A DNA stretch of 64,000 nt, from positions 62,001-126,000 of the forward strand of contig CAZYUA010000009.1 in assembly GCA_964650525.1 (NCBI GenBank), written 5' to 3'. The position numbers and the translations under genes were made by a program. Under the pieces are notes generated by a model that searched no databases, had not been told where the DNA came from, and was given only the letters and a program-made list of their open reading frames with translations. Shown here in pieces: positions 6,999 to 16,618 of this stretch. Origin of the DNA: UBA1413 sp964650525 (GTDB taxonomy: Bacteria; Bacteroidota; Bacteroidia; Bacteroidales; Prolixibacteraceae). The first letter of the stretch is position 1. Each line of letters starts with the position of its first letter.

Positions 6999-9259
6999 TG
7001 GCTTGAAGATTCGTTGTACAATGCCAGTAACACCTTTTCGGGAGTCAGGGGAGCTATGAAACCGGGTTCAGCCAGGGGGTTGAATGCCCTGATAGCCTCG
7101 CGGAGAGCGAAATAGGCACCAATTCCATACATCAGGGGAGGTTCCCCGACCGCCTTTGAATGCAGGTGGGCCAGGTCAGGACCGATGGATTCAAGAGGGA
7201 AACAATCGATAGAATGGGGCGCCGCATACACATCGGGCACCTTGTACGTGGACAGGGAATCTGAAAGCAGTTTGCCTGCCGGCGAATAACGGATCTCTTC
7301 GGAAGTCATCCAACCAATACCCTGGACCACTGCACCCTCAACCTGGCCCCGGTCGATGGCCGGGTTCATGGAGTTTCCGAAATCATGCACCATCTGCACC
7401 CGGTCAAACCGGTAGGTTCCCCGAAGGCAATCAACCGTGGCAACAACAACAGCAGTTCCAAAAACATAATAAGCAAAAGGGCGACCCTTTTCGCTGTTCC
7501 TGTCAAACCCGATGCCAGGAGTAGCATAATATCCTGTCATACTAAGACTTATACGATTCGCCAAAGCCGTTTCCACCAGTTTGTTCCAGGAGACCCCGGT
7601 GGCAGAGCCGTCAACCCATACGGTTTCATCCCTTATTTCGATGATTTTGGCTTCCGGGGCAATGGTATCCGTAACACAGTTCCTGAGGCGGACCATCAGT
7701 TCCTGACATGCCTGCAAGACGGCTTTTCCGTTCAGGTCGGTTCCCGAGCTGGCCGCTGTGGGTGAAGAATTGGCAATTCGGGAAGTATTGGTCGATTCTA
7801 TACGTACCCGGTCAGTCGGGATAGAAAAAAACCCCGAAACAGTCTGCCTCAGTTTCGTGTTCACCCCCTGTCCCATTTCAACCGCACCGGTGCTGACGCC
7901 CACGCTCCCATCCTGATAGATGTGGACCAGTGCATGTGCCTGGTTCATGCGGGTGTTGGTGAATGAAATTCCAAAACAGACTGGCATAAGAGCCAATCCT
8001 TTCCGGAAGAGATGATCCTCCCGGTTGAAGATTTCGATATTCCTGACCTGCTCTTCAATGCCATACATCCGGTGTGCCTTTTCCCATGCAGCAACAGCCA
8101 TCGAATCATCAACCACTTGCCCGTAAGGGAAAGCATCGCCCTTACGGACCAGGTTTTTCGCCTGGATGACCCGGGCCGGGACTCCCAGTTCTTTTGCTGC
8201 CAGGGCAATTGCCGACTCCATGACAAACATAGCCTGCGGTCCTCCAAAACCCCTGAAAGCCGTATTGGGAGGCAGGCCGGTTTTGCAGCTGATTGCTGTG
8301 GCTGAGACATTCGGGATGAAATAGCTGCCTGTAGAATGGAGCAGGGTTCGTTCCAGGATAGCCGGCGACAGGTCTGCTGCCGCTCCTCCATCCTGGTAAT
8401 AGGTTACTTCCCAGGCGAGAATCTTCCCGTCAGCCGCCAGCCCGATCCTGAAATCGGCGGTGCAGGGATGCCTTTTCCCTGTCATGACAAGGTCGTCATG
8501 CCGGCTCAGCACCAGTTTCACCGGTTTGTTGAGCAGGCAGGCAGCCAGGCTGGCCAGAGTAGCCCATGCCGTGGCCTGGTCCTCTTTTCCTCCAAAAGCA
8601 CCGCCAAGCCGGACCACCTCCACACAGATCCGGTTCATCGGGAGATCCAGCACCCGGGAAACAGCGTTCTGAACTGCCGCAGGTCCCTGGGTTGAGGAGC
8701 AGACCAGCAGGGTTCCCTTATCGCCCGGTGAGACATAGGCTCCCTGAGTCTCCAGGTAACAGTGTTCCTGGGCCCCGGTACCGGCTGTGCCTGTGAAGAT
8801 ATGGGAACACCGGCCCCAGGCTTTTGCCAGATCGCCCGAACGGAAAGTCCTGGGTGGAAATAAATACCGCCCCGCACGGGCTGCCTCACGGGCATCGGTA
8901 AAGACCTCCCCCTCTTCGTACTCCAGGCAGACTAGCCTGCGTCCCTGTTCGGCTGCAGCCAAGGAGGTGGCTACCACAAGGGCAGCTGGCTGACCTGCAT
9001 AGGCCAGTTCCTTATCCGCCAGCAAGGGCTCATCGGCAATAATGCTTCCTATCTGGTTCTCTCCCGGAATATCGGCAGCGGTAAAAATCCGGACTACGCC
9101 GGGTATCGCCAGGGCTGCCCCGGTATGAACCCGCTTCAAACGGGCACCTGCAACCGGCGACCCCACCACAACCGCCAACAACGTTCCGCTGATCACAGGG
9201 ATATCATCCAGAAACTGCGAAACCCCGGACACATGACCTGCGGCATCCAAATTATCCAT
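6995..9259 (-). CDS. Xanthine dehydrogenase family protein, molybdopterin-binding subunit
   Basis: The 754-residue molybdenum-cofactor subunit of a xanthine-oxidase-family hydroxylase. The N-terminal hammerhead domain (about 1-110) is followed by the cofactor-binding domains. Motifs are GGAFGGKEDQ near 220, TAFRGFGGPQ near 315, MGQGVNTK near 450 and GEPPLMYG near 715; the Glu of the last is the expected catalytic base. Substrate-site residues look XDH-like rather than aldehyde- or CO-dehydrogenase-like. It overlaps the small subunit gene by 8 bases. Purines such as hypoxanthine and xanthine are the likely substrates, though other N-heterocycles are possible. Confidence 0.88.
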   Translation of the reverse strand: MDNLDAAGHVSGVSQFLDDIPVISGTLLAVVVGSPVAGARLKRVHTGAALAIPGVVRIFTAADIPGENQIGSIIADEPLLADKELAYAGQPAALVVATSLAAAEQGRRLVCLEYEEGEVFTDAREAARAGRYLFPPRTFRSGDLAKAWGRCSHIFTGTAGTGAQEHCYLETQGAYVSPGDKGTLLVCSSTQGPAAVQNAVSRVLDLPMNRICVEVVRLGGAFGGKEDQATAWATLASLAACLLNKPVKLVLSRHDDLVMTGKRHPCTADFRIGLAADGKILAWEVTYYQDGGAAADLSPAILERTLLHSTGSYFIPNVSATAISCKTGLPPNTAFRGFGGPQAMFVMESAIALAAKELGVPARVIQAKNLVRKGDAFPYGQVVDDSMAVAAWEKAHRMYGIEEQVRNIEIFNREDHLFRKGLALMPVCFGISFTNTRMNQAHALVHIYQDGSVGVSTGAVEMGQGVNTKLRQTVSGFFSIPTDRVRIESTNTSRIANSSPTAASSGTDLNGKAVLQACQELMVRLRNCVTDTIAPEAKIIEIRDETVWVDGSATGVSWNKLVETALANRISLSMTGYYATPGIGFDRNSEKGRPFAYYVFGTAVVVATVDCLRGTYRFDRVQMVHDFGNSMNPAIDRGQVEGAVVQGIGWMTSEEIRYSPAGKLLSDSLSTYKVPDVYAAPHSIDCFPLESIGPDLAHLHSKAVGEPPLMYGIGAYFALREAIRAFNPLAEPGFIAPLTPEKVLLALYNESSSH

Positions 9260-10676
9260 GATTCCTCAGATTACGTATCATCCCCGACAAATCAGATCTC
9301 TCCGGGAAAAATTTCAGAAAATGGGCATAAAAAAGCTGACGCAGCAGCATCCGTTTATAAGTGGCTGACCCCCTGATGTCGCTGATGGGCGCGATCTCTC
9401 CCTGCATGACCCCGTTGGCCTGTTCCAGAACCTCCGCCCGAACGGGTTTTCCTTCCAGAAACCGGCACGTAGCCTCCAGGAACGCCGGAACCGGTGCTAC
9501 TCCGCCGGCTGACAACCCGGCTTTCGCGATGATGTCCCCCTGCATCCTGAGCATCATGGCACTGTTCACGCTGGCAATATCGAGGTGCTCCCGCTTGCTG
9601 ACCTTTTCGAAATGGAAAAAGTCACCCTCACGCGGGGGTGGGAAACCAACCGACACAATAAACTCCTCCTCCTGTAAATCCGGGGTTTTGTAGCCCAGGT
9701 AAAAGCGGCGCAGGGCGACGACCCGGGAGATGCCTTCAACCGTACCGAGGGTTGCATGGGCATCCAGGGCCAGAAACAAGATGGCCAGATCAGCAATCGG
9801 AGAGGCATTGGCAAGATTTCCCCCGAGTGTTCCCATGTTCCGGACCTGAGTGGAGGAAATGAGGCGGAAATAATCCTTAAACTCCGGGAAATAATCAAGC
9901 ACACAATCCGACGCCGCAATCTCCGAGGCGCTTACAGAAGCACCGATACGGATCATTCCATCCTGCAAACCGATATCACTCATCTCCGCCCGCCAGGGGA
10001 AGTGGCGGATGCCATTCAGGGACACATCTAAGGGCTTTTGGACCATTATATCCGTACCGCCCCCGGCCGGGAAGCAGCCTCTTACCTCCGGCTCCTCCTG
10101 TTGGAGCATCGACTGTAACCGTCCGGGAATTTTTGTGAAATAGGCCGGCAGCCATTGGTTATTCACCAACCACTCAACCGTGTCGCGGGTATCCTGCATT
10201 TTTTTGAGTTGCCGGATTTCCTCAGCCGCCCTCAGGATCGGATGGTATCCGGTACAGCGGCAGATATTTCCGTCTACAAGTTCCCTGACATCGGGAAAAA
10301 CCGCAGGGGACTCAGACAAGAGAAAGCCCATCAGGGATAGGATGAACCCGGGAGTACAGAAACCGCATTGCGTTGCGGAATGGTCAACAAAAGCCTGCTG
10401 CACGGGGTTGAGTTTCCCGGTGCGCAACCCTTCAATGGTCACAATGTGTTTACCGCGAGCGTTTCCCAGTGGTGTCAGACAGGAAACCACCGGCCGGTAG
10501 TGGATCCTGCTGTCGGCTAACCGGCCTTCGAGAACTGTACAAGCACCGCAGTCACCTTCGCGGCACCCCGTTTTGGTGCCCTTCAGTCCTGCTTTATCCC
10601 GGATAAAATCCAGCAACGAAATGCCCGTACCTAAATCAGTAGTTACGGTTTGGTCATTTAAAAGAAAGGATATCAT
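9252..10676 (-). CDS. Xanthine dehydrogenase small subunit (2Fe-2S and FAD domains fused)
   Basis: The 474-residue electron-transfer subunit. The N-terminal plant-type ferredoxin domain carries CREGDCGACTV near residues 38-48. An all-alpha 2Fe-2S domain follows with QCGFCTPGF near 103 and CRCTGYHPI near 138. A CODH-type FAD domain (about 170-460) follows, with AGGGTDIMV near 203 and TLGGNLANASPIAD near 285. Fusion of both Fe-S domains to the FAD domain is the XdhA arrangement of bacterial xanthine dehydrogenases. It is the first gene of a three-gene overlapping operon ending with a small membrane protein. No XdhC chaperone is encoded in the window. Confidence 0.9.
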   Translation of the reverse strand: MISFLLNDQTVTTDLGTGISLLDFIRDKAGLKGTKTGCREGDCGACTVLEGRLADSRIHYRPVVSCLTPLGNARGKHIVTIEGLRTGKLNPVQQAFVDHSATQCGFCTPGFILSLMGFLLSESPAVFPDVRELVDGNICRCTGYHPILRAAEEIRQLKKMQDTRDTVEWLVNNQWLPAYFTKIPGRLQSMLQQEEPEVRGCFPAGGGTDIMVQKPLDVSLNGIRHFPWRAEMSDIGLQDGMIRIGASVSASEIAASDCVLDYFPEFKDYFRLISSTQVRNMGTLGGNLANASPIADLAILFLALDAHATLGTVEGISRVVALRRFYLGYKTPDLQEEEFIVSVGFPPPREGDFFHFEKVSKREHLDIASVNSAMMLRMQGDIIAKAGLSAGGVAPVPAFLEATCRFLEGKPVRAEVLEQANGVMQGEIAPISDIRGSATYKRMLLRQLFYAHFLKFFPERSDLSGMIRNLRNHG

Positions 10677-10825
10677 CTCCTTTTTTCATTCAAGAAGTAA
10701 ATATACGATTATTCGCTGTCGGATGGCATCAAAGGGTTTCTTTCCCGGAGAAAGTACCAGGCCCCTGGTTTTATACCAGCAGGAGACTTCTTCCTATTGG
10801 GGGACACATGACGGCAGTGGGCTAC

Positions 10826-12019
10826 CTAAGCACCGGGGTATTGATCCAGGGCAGCTTCCAGAATACCGATACAAACGGCCAGATCTTCCCGCTTCAGAAC
10901 ATAGGCTATCCGGGCTTCATTGGTACCGTAACCGGAAGTGGTGTAAAAACCCGATGCCGGCGCAAGAAACAGGGTCTGCCCGCAGAGATTGAAATCACTG
11001 AGCATCCACCGGCAAAAGTGGTCGGTATCCTTTACCGGCAGCCTGGCCATCGTATAAAAAGCTCCCATGGGAAGCGGGGTGTATACTCCCGGAATCCGGT
11101 TCAGCCCTTCGACCAGAAAATTCCGCCTTAGAAGGTATTCTCCATGCATTTCAACCATATACTCCCTGCCTGCGTCCAGGGCTGCTTCGGCAGCTATCTG
11201 CCCGATGAGTGGTGGACTTAGCCGGGCCTGGCAGAACCTCATCACACGATCGTGCACCTCCCGGTTCTTGATGACCAGGGCCCCCACCCGCAAACCACAG
11301 GCACTATAGCGCTTTGATATACTGTCGATAAGGATCACATTCTTCTCTATTCCATCCAGGTGATAAGCCGAGATATAAGGGGCCTCCGAATAGCAGAATT
11401 CGCGGTATACCTCATCTGAGAACAGAAACAGGTCGTAGCGCAACACCAGTTCCCTCAGCTTATTCATTTCTTCCCTTGAGTATAGGTAACCGGTAGGGTT
11501 GTTTGGATTGCAAATCATGATTCCTCTGGTGTGAGGAGTGAGCAACTTTTCAAATTCCTCGACCGGCGGCAGGGCAAATCCCTCCTCAATACGGGAGGGA
11601 ATCGAACGGATAACGGCTCCTGCACTGATGGCAAAAGCAGTGTAATTGGCATAGGCAGGCTCCGGAACGATGATTTCATCGCCCGGATCCAGGCACGACA
11701 AAAAGGCAAAGGTCACGGCTTCGCTTCCCCCGCAGGTGATGATGATCTCCCCGGGATCCACAGAAATGTCAAACTGCCCGTAATAGGCAGCCATCTTTTC
11801 CCGGAGCGACGGAATACCGTCGCTGGGAGTGTACTCAAAAACCCTGCTTCCGAAATTCCGGATAGCATCCAGGGCTTCTTTCGGTGCCGGAAGGTCAGGC
11901 TGTCCGATATTCAGGTGAAAAACCTGTATTCCCCGGGCTTTGGCCTGGTTCGCGTAGGGTACCAGTTTCCGGATCGGAGAATCCGGCATTTGCGCGCCCC
12001 GTTTTGAAACATGCGGCAT
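10826..12019 (-). CDS. Pyridoxal-phosphate-dependent aminotransferase (class I/II)
   Basis: A fold-type I aminotransferase of about 397 residues. It shows LNIGQPDLPAP at the N-terminus, GGSEAVTFAF near the cofactor phosphate site, NPNNPTGYLYS near 175, and the PLP lysine in DSISKRYSACGLRVGAL near 240. It probably moves the amino group of an amino acid such as aspartate or alanine to 2-oxoglutarate. The ATG at 12019 is preferred over a TTG at 12043 because a good promoter box ends at 12041 on this strand. It is divergent from alanine dehydrogenase, which suggests joint amino-acid metabolism. Substrate cannot be fixed from sequence. Confidence 0.88.
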   Translation of the reverse strand: MPHVSKRGAQMPDSPIRKLVPYANQAKARGIQVFHLNIGQPDLPAPKEALDAIRNFGSRVFEYTPSDGIPSLREKMAAYYGQFDISVDPGEIIITCGGSEAVTFAFLSCLDPGDEIIVPEPAYANYTAFAISAGAVIRSIPSRIEEGFALPPVEEFEKLLTPHTRGIMICNPNNPTGYLYSREEMNKLRELVLRYDLFLFSDEVYREFCYSEAPYISAYHLDGIEKNVILIDSISKRYSACGLRVGALVIKNREVHDRVMRFCQARLSPPLIGQIAAEAALDAGREYMVEMHGEYLLRRNFLVEGLNRIPGVYTPLPMGAFYTMARLPVKDTDHFCRWMLSDFNLCGQTLFLAPASGFYTTSGYGTNEARIAYVLKREDLAVCIGILEAALDQYPGA

Positions 12020-12040
12020 ATTTTCTCTTGTATATCGTTT

Positions 12041-12048
12041 CAAAAATA
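12041..12048 (-). promoter_or_regulatory. Promoter -7 box of the aminotransferase gene
   Basis: TATTTTTG on the minus strand, an exact match to TAnnTTTG. It lies 21 bases upstream of the ATG at 12019 and overlaps the alternative TTG start, arguing against that start. Confidence 0.5.
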
Positions 12049-12211
12049 ATCATGATCACATAACATACCCCGAACCCTGCGGCTATCAATTTACAATTTA
12101 AAGGAAAGATATTCTTTCATTCCGTAAATGAGGGTTCCCGGATCCGCAAGAGAAGTTGGTACCCGGCCAAATGCATAATATTTATCATGTTTTAGTAATC
12201 GGGTAACTTTA

Positions 12212-12219
12212 TATATTTG
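12212..12219 (+). promoter_or_regulatory. Promoter -7 box of alanine dehydrogenase
   Basis: TATATTTG, an exact TAnnTTTG match, with a T-rich possible -33 element (TTTTAG) around 12190. The ATG follows at 12249, preceded by CGAGAGAT. Confidence 0.55.
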
Positions 12220-12248
12220 ACCCGTAAAAACCTTAATAAACGAGAGAT

Positions 12249-13361
12249 ATGATTATTGGAGTGCCGAAAGAGATCAAGGATAACGAGAACAGGGTAGCAT
12301 TAACTCCTGCAGGGGCCTCAGAACTGGTAAAACGGGGACACAGGGTATATGTCCAGACTGCAGCGGGAACCGGAAGCGGATTCAGGGATGAGGACTATAC
12401 AGCCGTTGGGGCTGCAATCCTGGCCACCATTGCGGAAGTTTACCAGATCGCCGACATGATAATCAAGGTGAAGGAACCTATCGCCATGGAATATGGGCTG
12501 GTGAAGAAGGGTCAGATTTTCTACACCTACTTTCATTTTGCCTCCTCGGAAGTGTTGACGCAGGCTATGATTCAGAGCGGGTCCATTTGTCTGGCTTACG
12601 AAACCGTTGAATTGCCTGATCATTCGCTGCCGTTGCTGATTCCCATGAGTGAGGTGGCAGGAAGGATGTCGATTCAGCAGGGGGCCAAGTACTTAGAGCG
12701 CACCTTCGGGGGGTCGGGGGTCCTGTTGGGCGGAGTGCCGGGAGTTCCCCCAGCCAGAGTGCTGGTTATCGGCGGCGGTATCGTCGGAACGGAAGCGGCA
12801 AAAATGGCTGCCGGACTGGGGGCAGATGTGACCCTTATGGACCTGAGTCTTCCCAGACTCCGCTATCTTGCCGACATTATGCCCGCCAATGTAAAAACCG
12901 TGATGAGCAACCATTTTAACATCGCGGAAATGGTTAAAACCCACGATCTTATCATCGGTGCCGTGCTGATTCCCGGTGCCAAGGCTCCTAAACTGGTTAC
13001 CCGGGAGATGCTGAAAACCATGCGCCCCGGTACCGTCATGGTTGATGTGGCAGTAGATCAGGGTGGCTGCTTCGAGACCACCACCCCCACCACCCATGCC
13101 AACCCTACCTTCACCATCGACGAGGTTATTCATTACTGTGTGGCCAACATGCCCGGTGCGGTACCACGCACGTCAACCCTGGCCCTGACCAACGCCACCC
13201 TCCCCTATGCCATCCAGTTGGCTGACAAAGGATGGAAAGAGGCATGCCGGAACAATCTACCCTTGCAAAAGGGACTGAACGTCGTGGAGGGCAAGGTAGT
13301 CTACCATGGTGTGGCCGAAGCCTTTAATCTGCCCTATACCGATCCGCGGACCATGCTCTGA
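12249..13361 (+). CDS. ald: Alanine dehydrogenase
   Basis: NAD-dependent oxidative deamination of L-alanine to pyruvate and ammonia, or the reverse. The 370-residue length is the family norm. It starts MIIGVPKEIKDNENRVAL, the substrate-binding N-domain with the conserved Lys and Arg. The Rossmann domain carries VLVIGGGIVGTEAAKMAAGLGADV near residues 170-195, and AVDQGGCFETT follows near 270. GGVPGVPPARVLVIGG is also typical. It is transcribed divergently from an aminotransferase. In a fermenter it could recycle NADH or assimilate ammonia. Confidence 0.96.
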   Translation: MIIGVPKEIKDNENRVALTPAGASELVKRGHRVYVQTAAGTGSGFRDEDYTAVGAAILATIAEVYQIADMIIKVKEPIAMEYGLVKKGQIFYTYFHFASSEVLTQAMIQSGSICLAYETVELPDHSLPLLIPMSEVAGRMSIQQGAKYLERTFGGSGVLLGGVPGVPPARVLVIGGGIVGTEAAKMAAGLGADVTLMDLSLPRLRYLADIMPANVKTVMSNHFNIAEMVKTHDLIIGAVLIPGAKAPKLVTREMLKTMRPGTVMVDVAVDQGGCFETTTPTTHANPTFTIDEVIHYCVANMPGAVPRTSTLALTNATLPYAIQLADKGWKEACRNNLPLQKGLNVVEGKVVYHGVAEAFNLPYTDPRTML

Positions 13362-13400
13362 TATCCTGTTCCTGCCTGGAAAACCCTCCCGGCCGGAAAA

Positions 13401-16268
13401 TTATAGCCGGCATATCGAATTATACGGACAGTTTCTGCACCGGTCGGTGTGAATAGTCTGCGCAAACAACGGATCTTCCCCATAGATCCCGGCCAGGATA
13501 TCATCCAGCTGCAGTTCCATGGCTTGTTCGATTTCGCCGATTTCCACAGCCTGGTTCATTTTCCGGACTCTAAAATCAAAAGACTCCTCCCGGATGCTCA
13601 ACACGGCATAAACCACAGGAACAATCCGGGAAGAGGAGCTCTTTTCTTTTTTCAGAAGATACGAATAGAGTAATGCCTGGATGATCTCTTTCCTGAGAAT
13701 CTTTTGCGACCTGTCGAAAAGGTCCTCCAATGAAGAAAAATTCAGGTCTGCCGGCTTCAGTGCACCGGTTTTGTAATCTACCACCCTCAAAATCCCGTTT
13801 ATTTCATCCAGCCTGTCTATCTTGCCACCGATTCTGATCTTTCGGGGATTCCCGTTTATCAGTATCTCCTGTGTAATCTCCACTTTTTTTTCCAGTCCCA
13901 CGATCTTCAGAGGAGCCATCTGACGATCCAGTTCCAGCAAACCATCCAGGTAGGATTCAATGGCGGCATAGATCAGGAGGGCTTGTCCTTCAATGAGAAC
14001 CTGCTCCCACTCTGTTTCGGGTAAGACAAACCAGGCTGAAGCGAATGCTTTCCGTATAGCCCGGCTGATGGCTGCACGGTTGTGAAGGATTTCGTCAAAA
14101 TCGCCGGGAGCCGACAGTCGCCCGACAAGTGGTTCATAAAGGAGTTCGACAGCCCGGTGGAAGATGTTCCCGAAGGTGAGCCGGTCTATGGTATCGCTGA
14201 TTTCCTCCGGTTCTTTCAAACCCACTCCGTAACGGAACCAGAACTTCAGCGGGCAGGTCAGGAAGCTGATAAGGGCACTTGGCGAAAGAGGAGCTCCCGT
14301 CTGGTTGGAAGCCAGCAGTTGCTCTGCACCCTGCCGTCCCGGCCGAATTGCGACAGCAGGCATCACCGTGCCAGTAAAAGCATAATCGAGACTTTGTCGC
14401 ACGACCTTATGCGGTGAAAGCATCATCAGCTGGTAACCATAACGGCTGAGCTCACCACCCGACAGGGCTTCTCTGGCCGCACTCCAGGTAGCGATAACCT
14501 TCCCCGGATGCTGCAACAAACGGTAGAAATAGTAACCGTACATGGCATCCTGATCGTCGGCACCGGGCAGGCCGAACCCTTTCCTCAAATGAAATGGTAT
14601 CATGGAAGGAATTACCGGAGCTTTCGGCCACTTTTCTTCATTTAAACCAATGATCAGAACCTTGTCGAAATCAAGGCAGCGGGTTTCCAGGATGCCCATC
14701 ACCTGCAGTCCAGACAAAGGCTCCCCCTCAAAAGGCACCGAAAGCCGGTTCAGGTATTGCGTCAGCAAACGGAAAAACACGGGAAGCGTAACTTCCGCCT
14801 TGCCTTCCTGCCGGAGATTGCGGATCAGGGTATCCATTTTTTCCATAGCCTGGTAGAGGCTGTATAACAGTTCCTGCAATACCTGCTGCTCCTCTTTGCC
14901 TGCTGTATTAGCGTAAAGTCTCTCCAACAAACGGAGAAAATAGGCCGGATACCCGGAAACAGAGGCAGGCATAGAAAAAATAAGGGTGTGCAAGTCAGAA
15001 AAACCAAGCTCATCAGGAGTGAGGTAGATTTTGTTCCTGGTTTTTATCTCCCGGATCATCAGCCTGACCCGATCACCACCAGCCTGATCAACCAGAGGAT
15101 GGGTCAGTATTTCCATCACCTGCCTGAAATAGAACCGGGGAATGCCGCCTACTCCCGGTTTTGCATTCCGGAAAAGGGAAATTACCGAATGCAGCAGACT
15201 GACCACAGGTGTATTTCTGACGGGGTATCCCATGGTCACGTTAACCGGTCCGGCTTCCGGAGGTATGGCTCCCAGAACCGGAAACAATAAAGACTCATCT
15301 GCAAGTACAATCGCTGTATGGTCAAAACCAGCATTACCGTGGGTTCCACAGTTTTCCATGAAGGAAGGAATAACCTGGGCTTGTCCGCAGGAAGAAGCGA
15401 CTGCCACCAGTTTGATGGTTTTCGGCCGTGAAAAACGGGAAACATCCTGCGAAAAATCGGGCGGTGAAGGGAATAAGCGCACATTTTCACGCATAAATTG
15501 TCCTGCATCGTTCTTCAGGTTGTCCAAGAAAAAAAGGTCATAATCCCAGAAGAAACGAGCACGCCCCCGCTCCCGGAACCAGGAAAACATTTTCTTCTCG
15601 CATGGGTTCAGGGCATTCATCCCCACAAACCAATATTCCCTGAACGGAGGTTCAACCTTTCCGGAGAAGAGATTTTCCACACCATCCCGCATAATCATCC
15701 CGGCATACCCGCTCCCGTTTTTAGCAAGTCTCCCCTTCGCCGCAGCATAGATACCGTAGAGTTTCTCCCAGACAGTGACGAACTCTTTTTCATGGCTGAA
15801 ATCTTCCCAGGAAGCCAGGGTACCCCAGAATTGTCCGACCATCCTTCTCTGTTCCGCGGTCAGATAATCAAACGGATCACCCAATTCCTTCAAGTCAGAA
15901 AGATTGGAGAACAGGTCTTTTGCCTGGACGAGGTATTTGTCTATATCATCGAAATCAGACAGGATTACCTCACCCCAGTAATAAAATTCATCAAAGGGTT
16001 CCTCTCTGCCTGTCTGTTCCAGCCAGGTCTCATATAGGGTTGCTACCAGTCCCAGAGGTTCTCCGGGGAGCAGACCGGAAAAAGACATGACCCATTCATT
16101 GATGGTAGTCATGGCCGGTCCGATAACAGGGACCTTCAGCAGTTTCATCAGGTAGGCCCTGAAAAACAGCGCTGCGCGCCTGTTGGGAAACACCAGGCAC
16201 AGCCCGTCAAAGTTGCCCCGCCGTTGTTCTGACAGATATGTGGCGCAAGCTTCCAGGAAACGTTGCAT
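13401..16268 (-). CDS. AddB-like PD-(D/E)XK nuclease/helicase-fold DNA repair protein
   Basis: A large protein of about 955 residues resembling the AddB subunit of AddAB double-strand-break repair complexes. An inactive-helicase-like N-terminal region (LCLVFPNRRAALFFRAYL) is followed by long helical segments. A C-terminal nuclease domain carries GGKIDRLDEI and VVDYKTG near residues 835-855 and ends with CRNCPYNSIC, cysteines expected to hold an Fe-S cluster with an upstream Cys near PSALISFLTCPLKFWF. No AddA helicase gene is adjacent in the window. The start is uncertain: TTG 16343, ATG 16301 and ATG 16268 share the frame. I chose 16268 because MQRFLEACATYL matches the usual family opening. 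Confidence 0.87.
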   Translation of the reverse strand: MQRFLEACATYLSEQRRGNFDGLCLVFPNRRAALFFRAYLMKLLKVPVIGPAMTTINEWVMSFSGLLPGEPLGLVATLYETWLEQTGREEPFDEFYYWGEVILSDFDDIDKYLVQAKDLFSNLSDLKELGDPFDYLTAEQRRMVGQFWGTLASWEDFSHEKEFVTVWEKLYGIYAAAKGRLAKNGSGYAGMIMRDGVENLFSGKVEPPFREYWFVGMNALNPCEKKMFSWFRERGRARFFWDYDLFFLDNLKNDAGQFMRENVRLFPSPPDFSQDVSRFSRPKTIKLVAVASSCGQAQVIPSFMENCGTHGNAGFDHTAIVLADESLLFPVLGAIPPEAGPVNVTMGYPVRNTPVVSLLHSVISLFRNAKPGVGGIPRFYFRQVMEILTHPLVDQAGGDRVRLMIREIKTRNKIYLTPDELGFSDLHTLIFSMPASVSGYPAYFLRLLERLYANTAGKEEQQVLQELLYSLYQAMEKMDTLIRNLRQEGKAEVTLPVFFRLLTQYLNRLSVPFEGEPLSGLQVMGILETRCLDFDKVLIIGLNEEKWPKAPVIPSMIPFHLRKGFGLPGADDQDAMYGYYFYRLLQHPGKVIATWSAAREALSGGELSRYGYQLMMLSPHKVVRQSLDYAFTGTVMPAVAIRPGRQGAEQLLASNQTGAPLSPSALISFLTCPLKFWFRYGVGLKEPEEISDTIDRLTFGNIFHRAVELLYEPLVGRLSAPGDFDEILHNRAAISRAIRKAFASAWFVLPETEWEQVLIEGQALLIYAAIESYLDGLLELDRQMAPLKIVGLEKKVEITQEILINGNPRKIRIGGKIDRLDEINGILRVVDYKTGALKPADLNFSSLEDLFDRSQKILRKEIIQALLYSYLLKKEKSSSSRIVPVVYAVLSIREESFDFRVRKMNQAVEIGEIEQAMELQLDDILAGIYGEDPLFAQTIHTDRCRNCPYNSICRL

Positions 16269-16618
16269 AGCGGATGGTCTTGAAGGGACTAAGATAACCA
16301 TTCCCGTCGGAAACAGGAAGCAAATGAACCGACTTAGTTTCAACGCACAGGCTGGGGAGGAAGCTTCATCCCCGGTTCCGGGATAGATAGCTTACCCTGC
16401 GTTTCAGATAACCGGTACTGATTTGACGAAAGCAATTTTATCCTATTTTTACTCCTCAGATCAAATCTGCTTTTAATAACCTGGTATTTTCGCGGACCAT
16501 AAACACCAAATACCTGTGGAAATTCATCCTAACTGCACCGATGATGAACACCCAAGGTGTTACCTGAAGGTTGGTACCGTGTACAAACTACTTGCCGGCA
16601 AAGACCGGGAGAAACGTC

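Noticed and set aside
16541..16565. Short hairpin AACACC-CAA-GGTGTT before the symporter
   Set aside because: Only 6 bp; expected by chance in 64 kb and not placed as a terminator.
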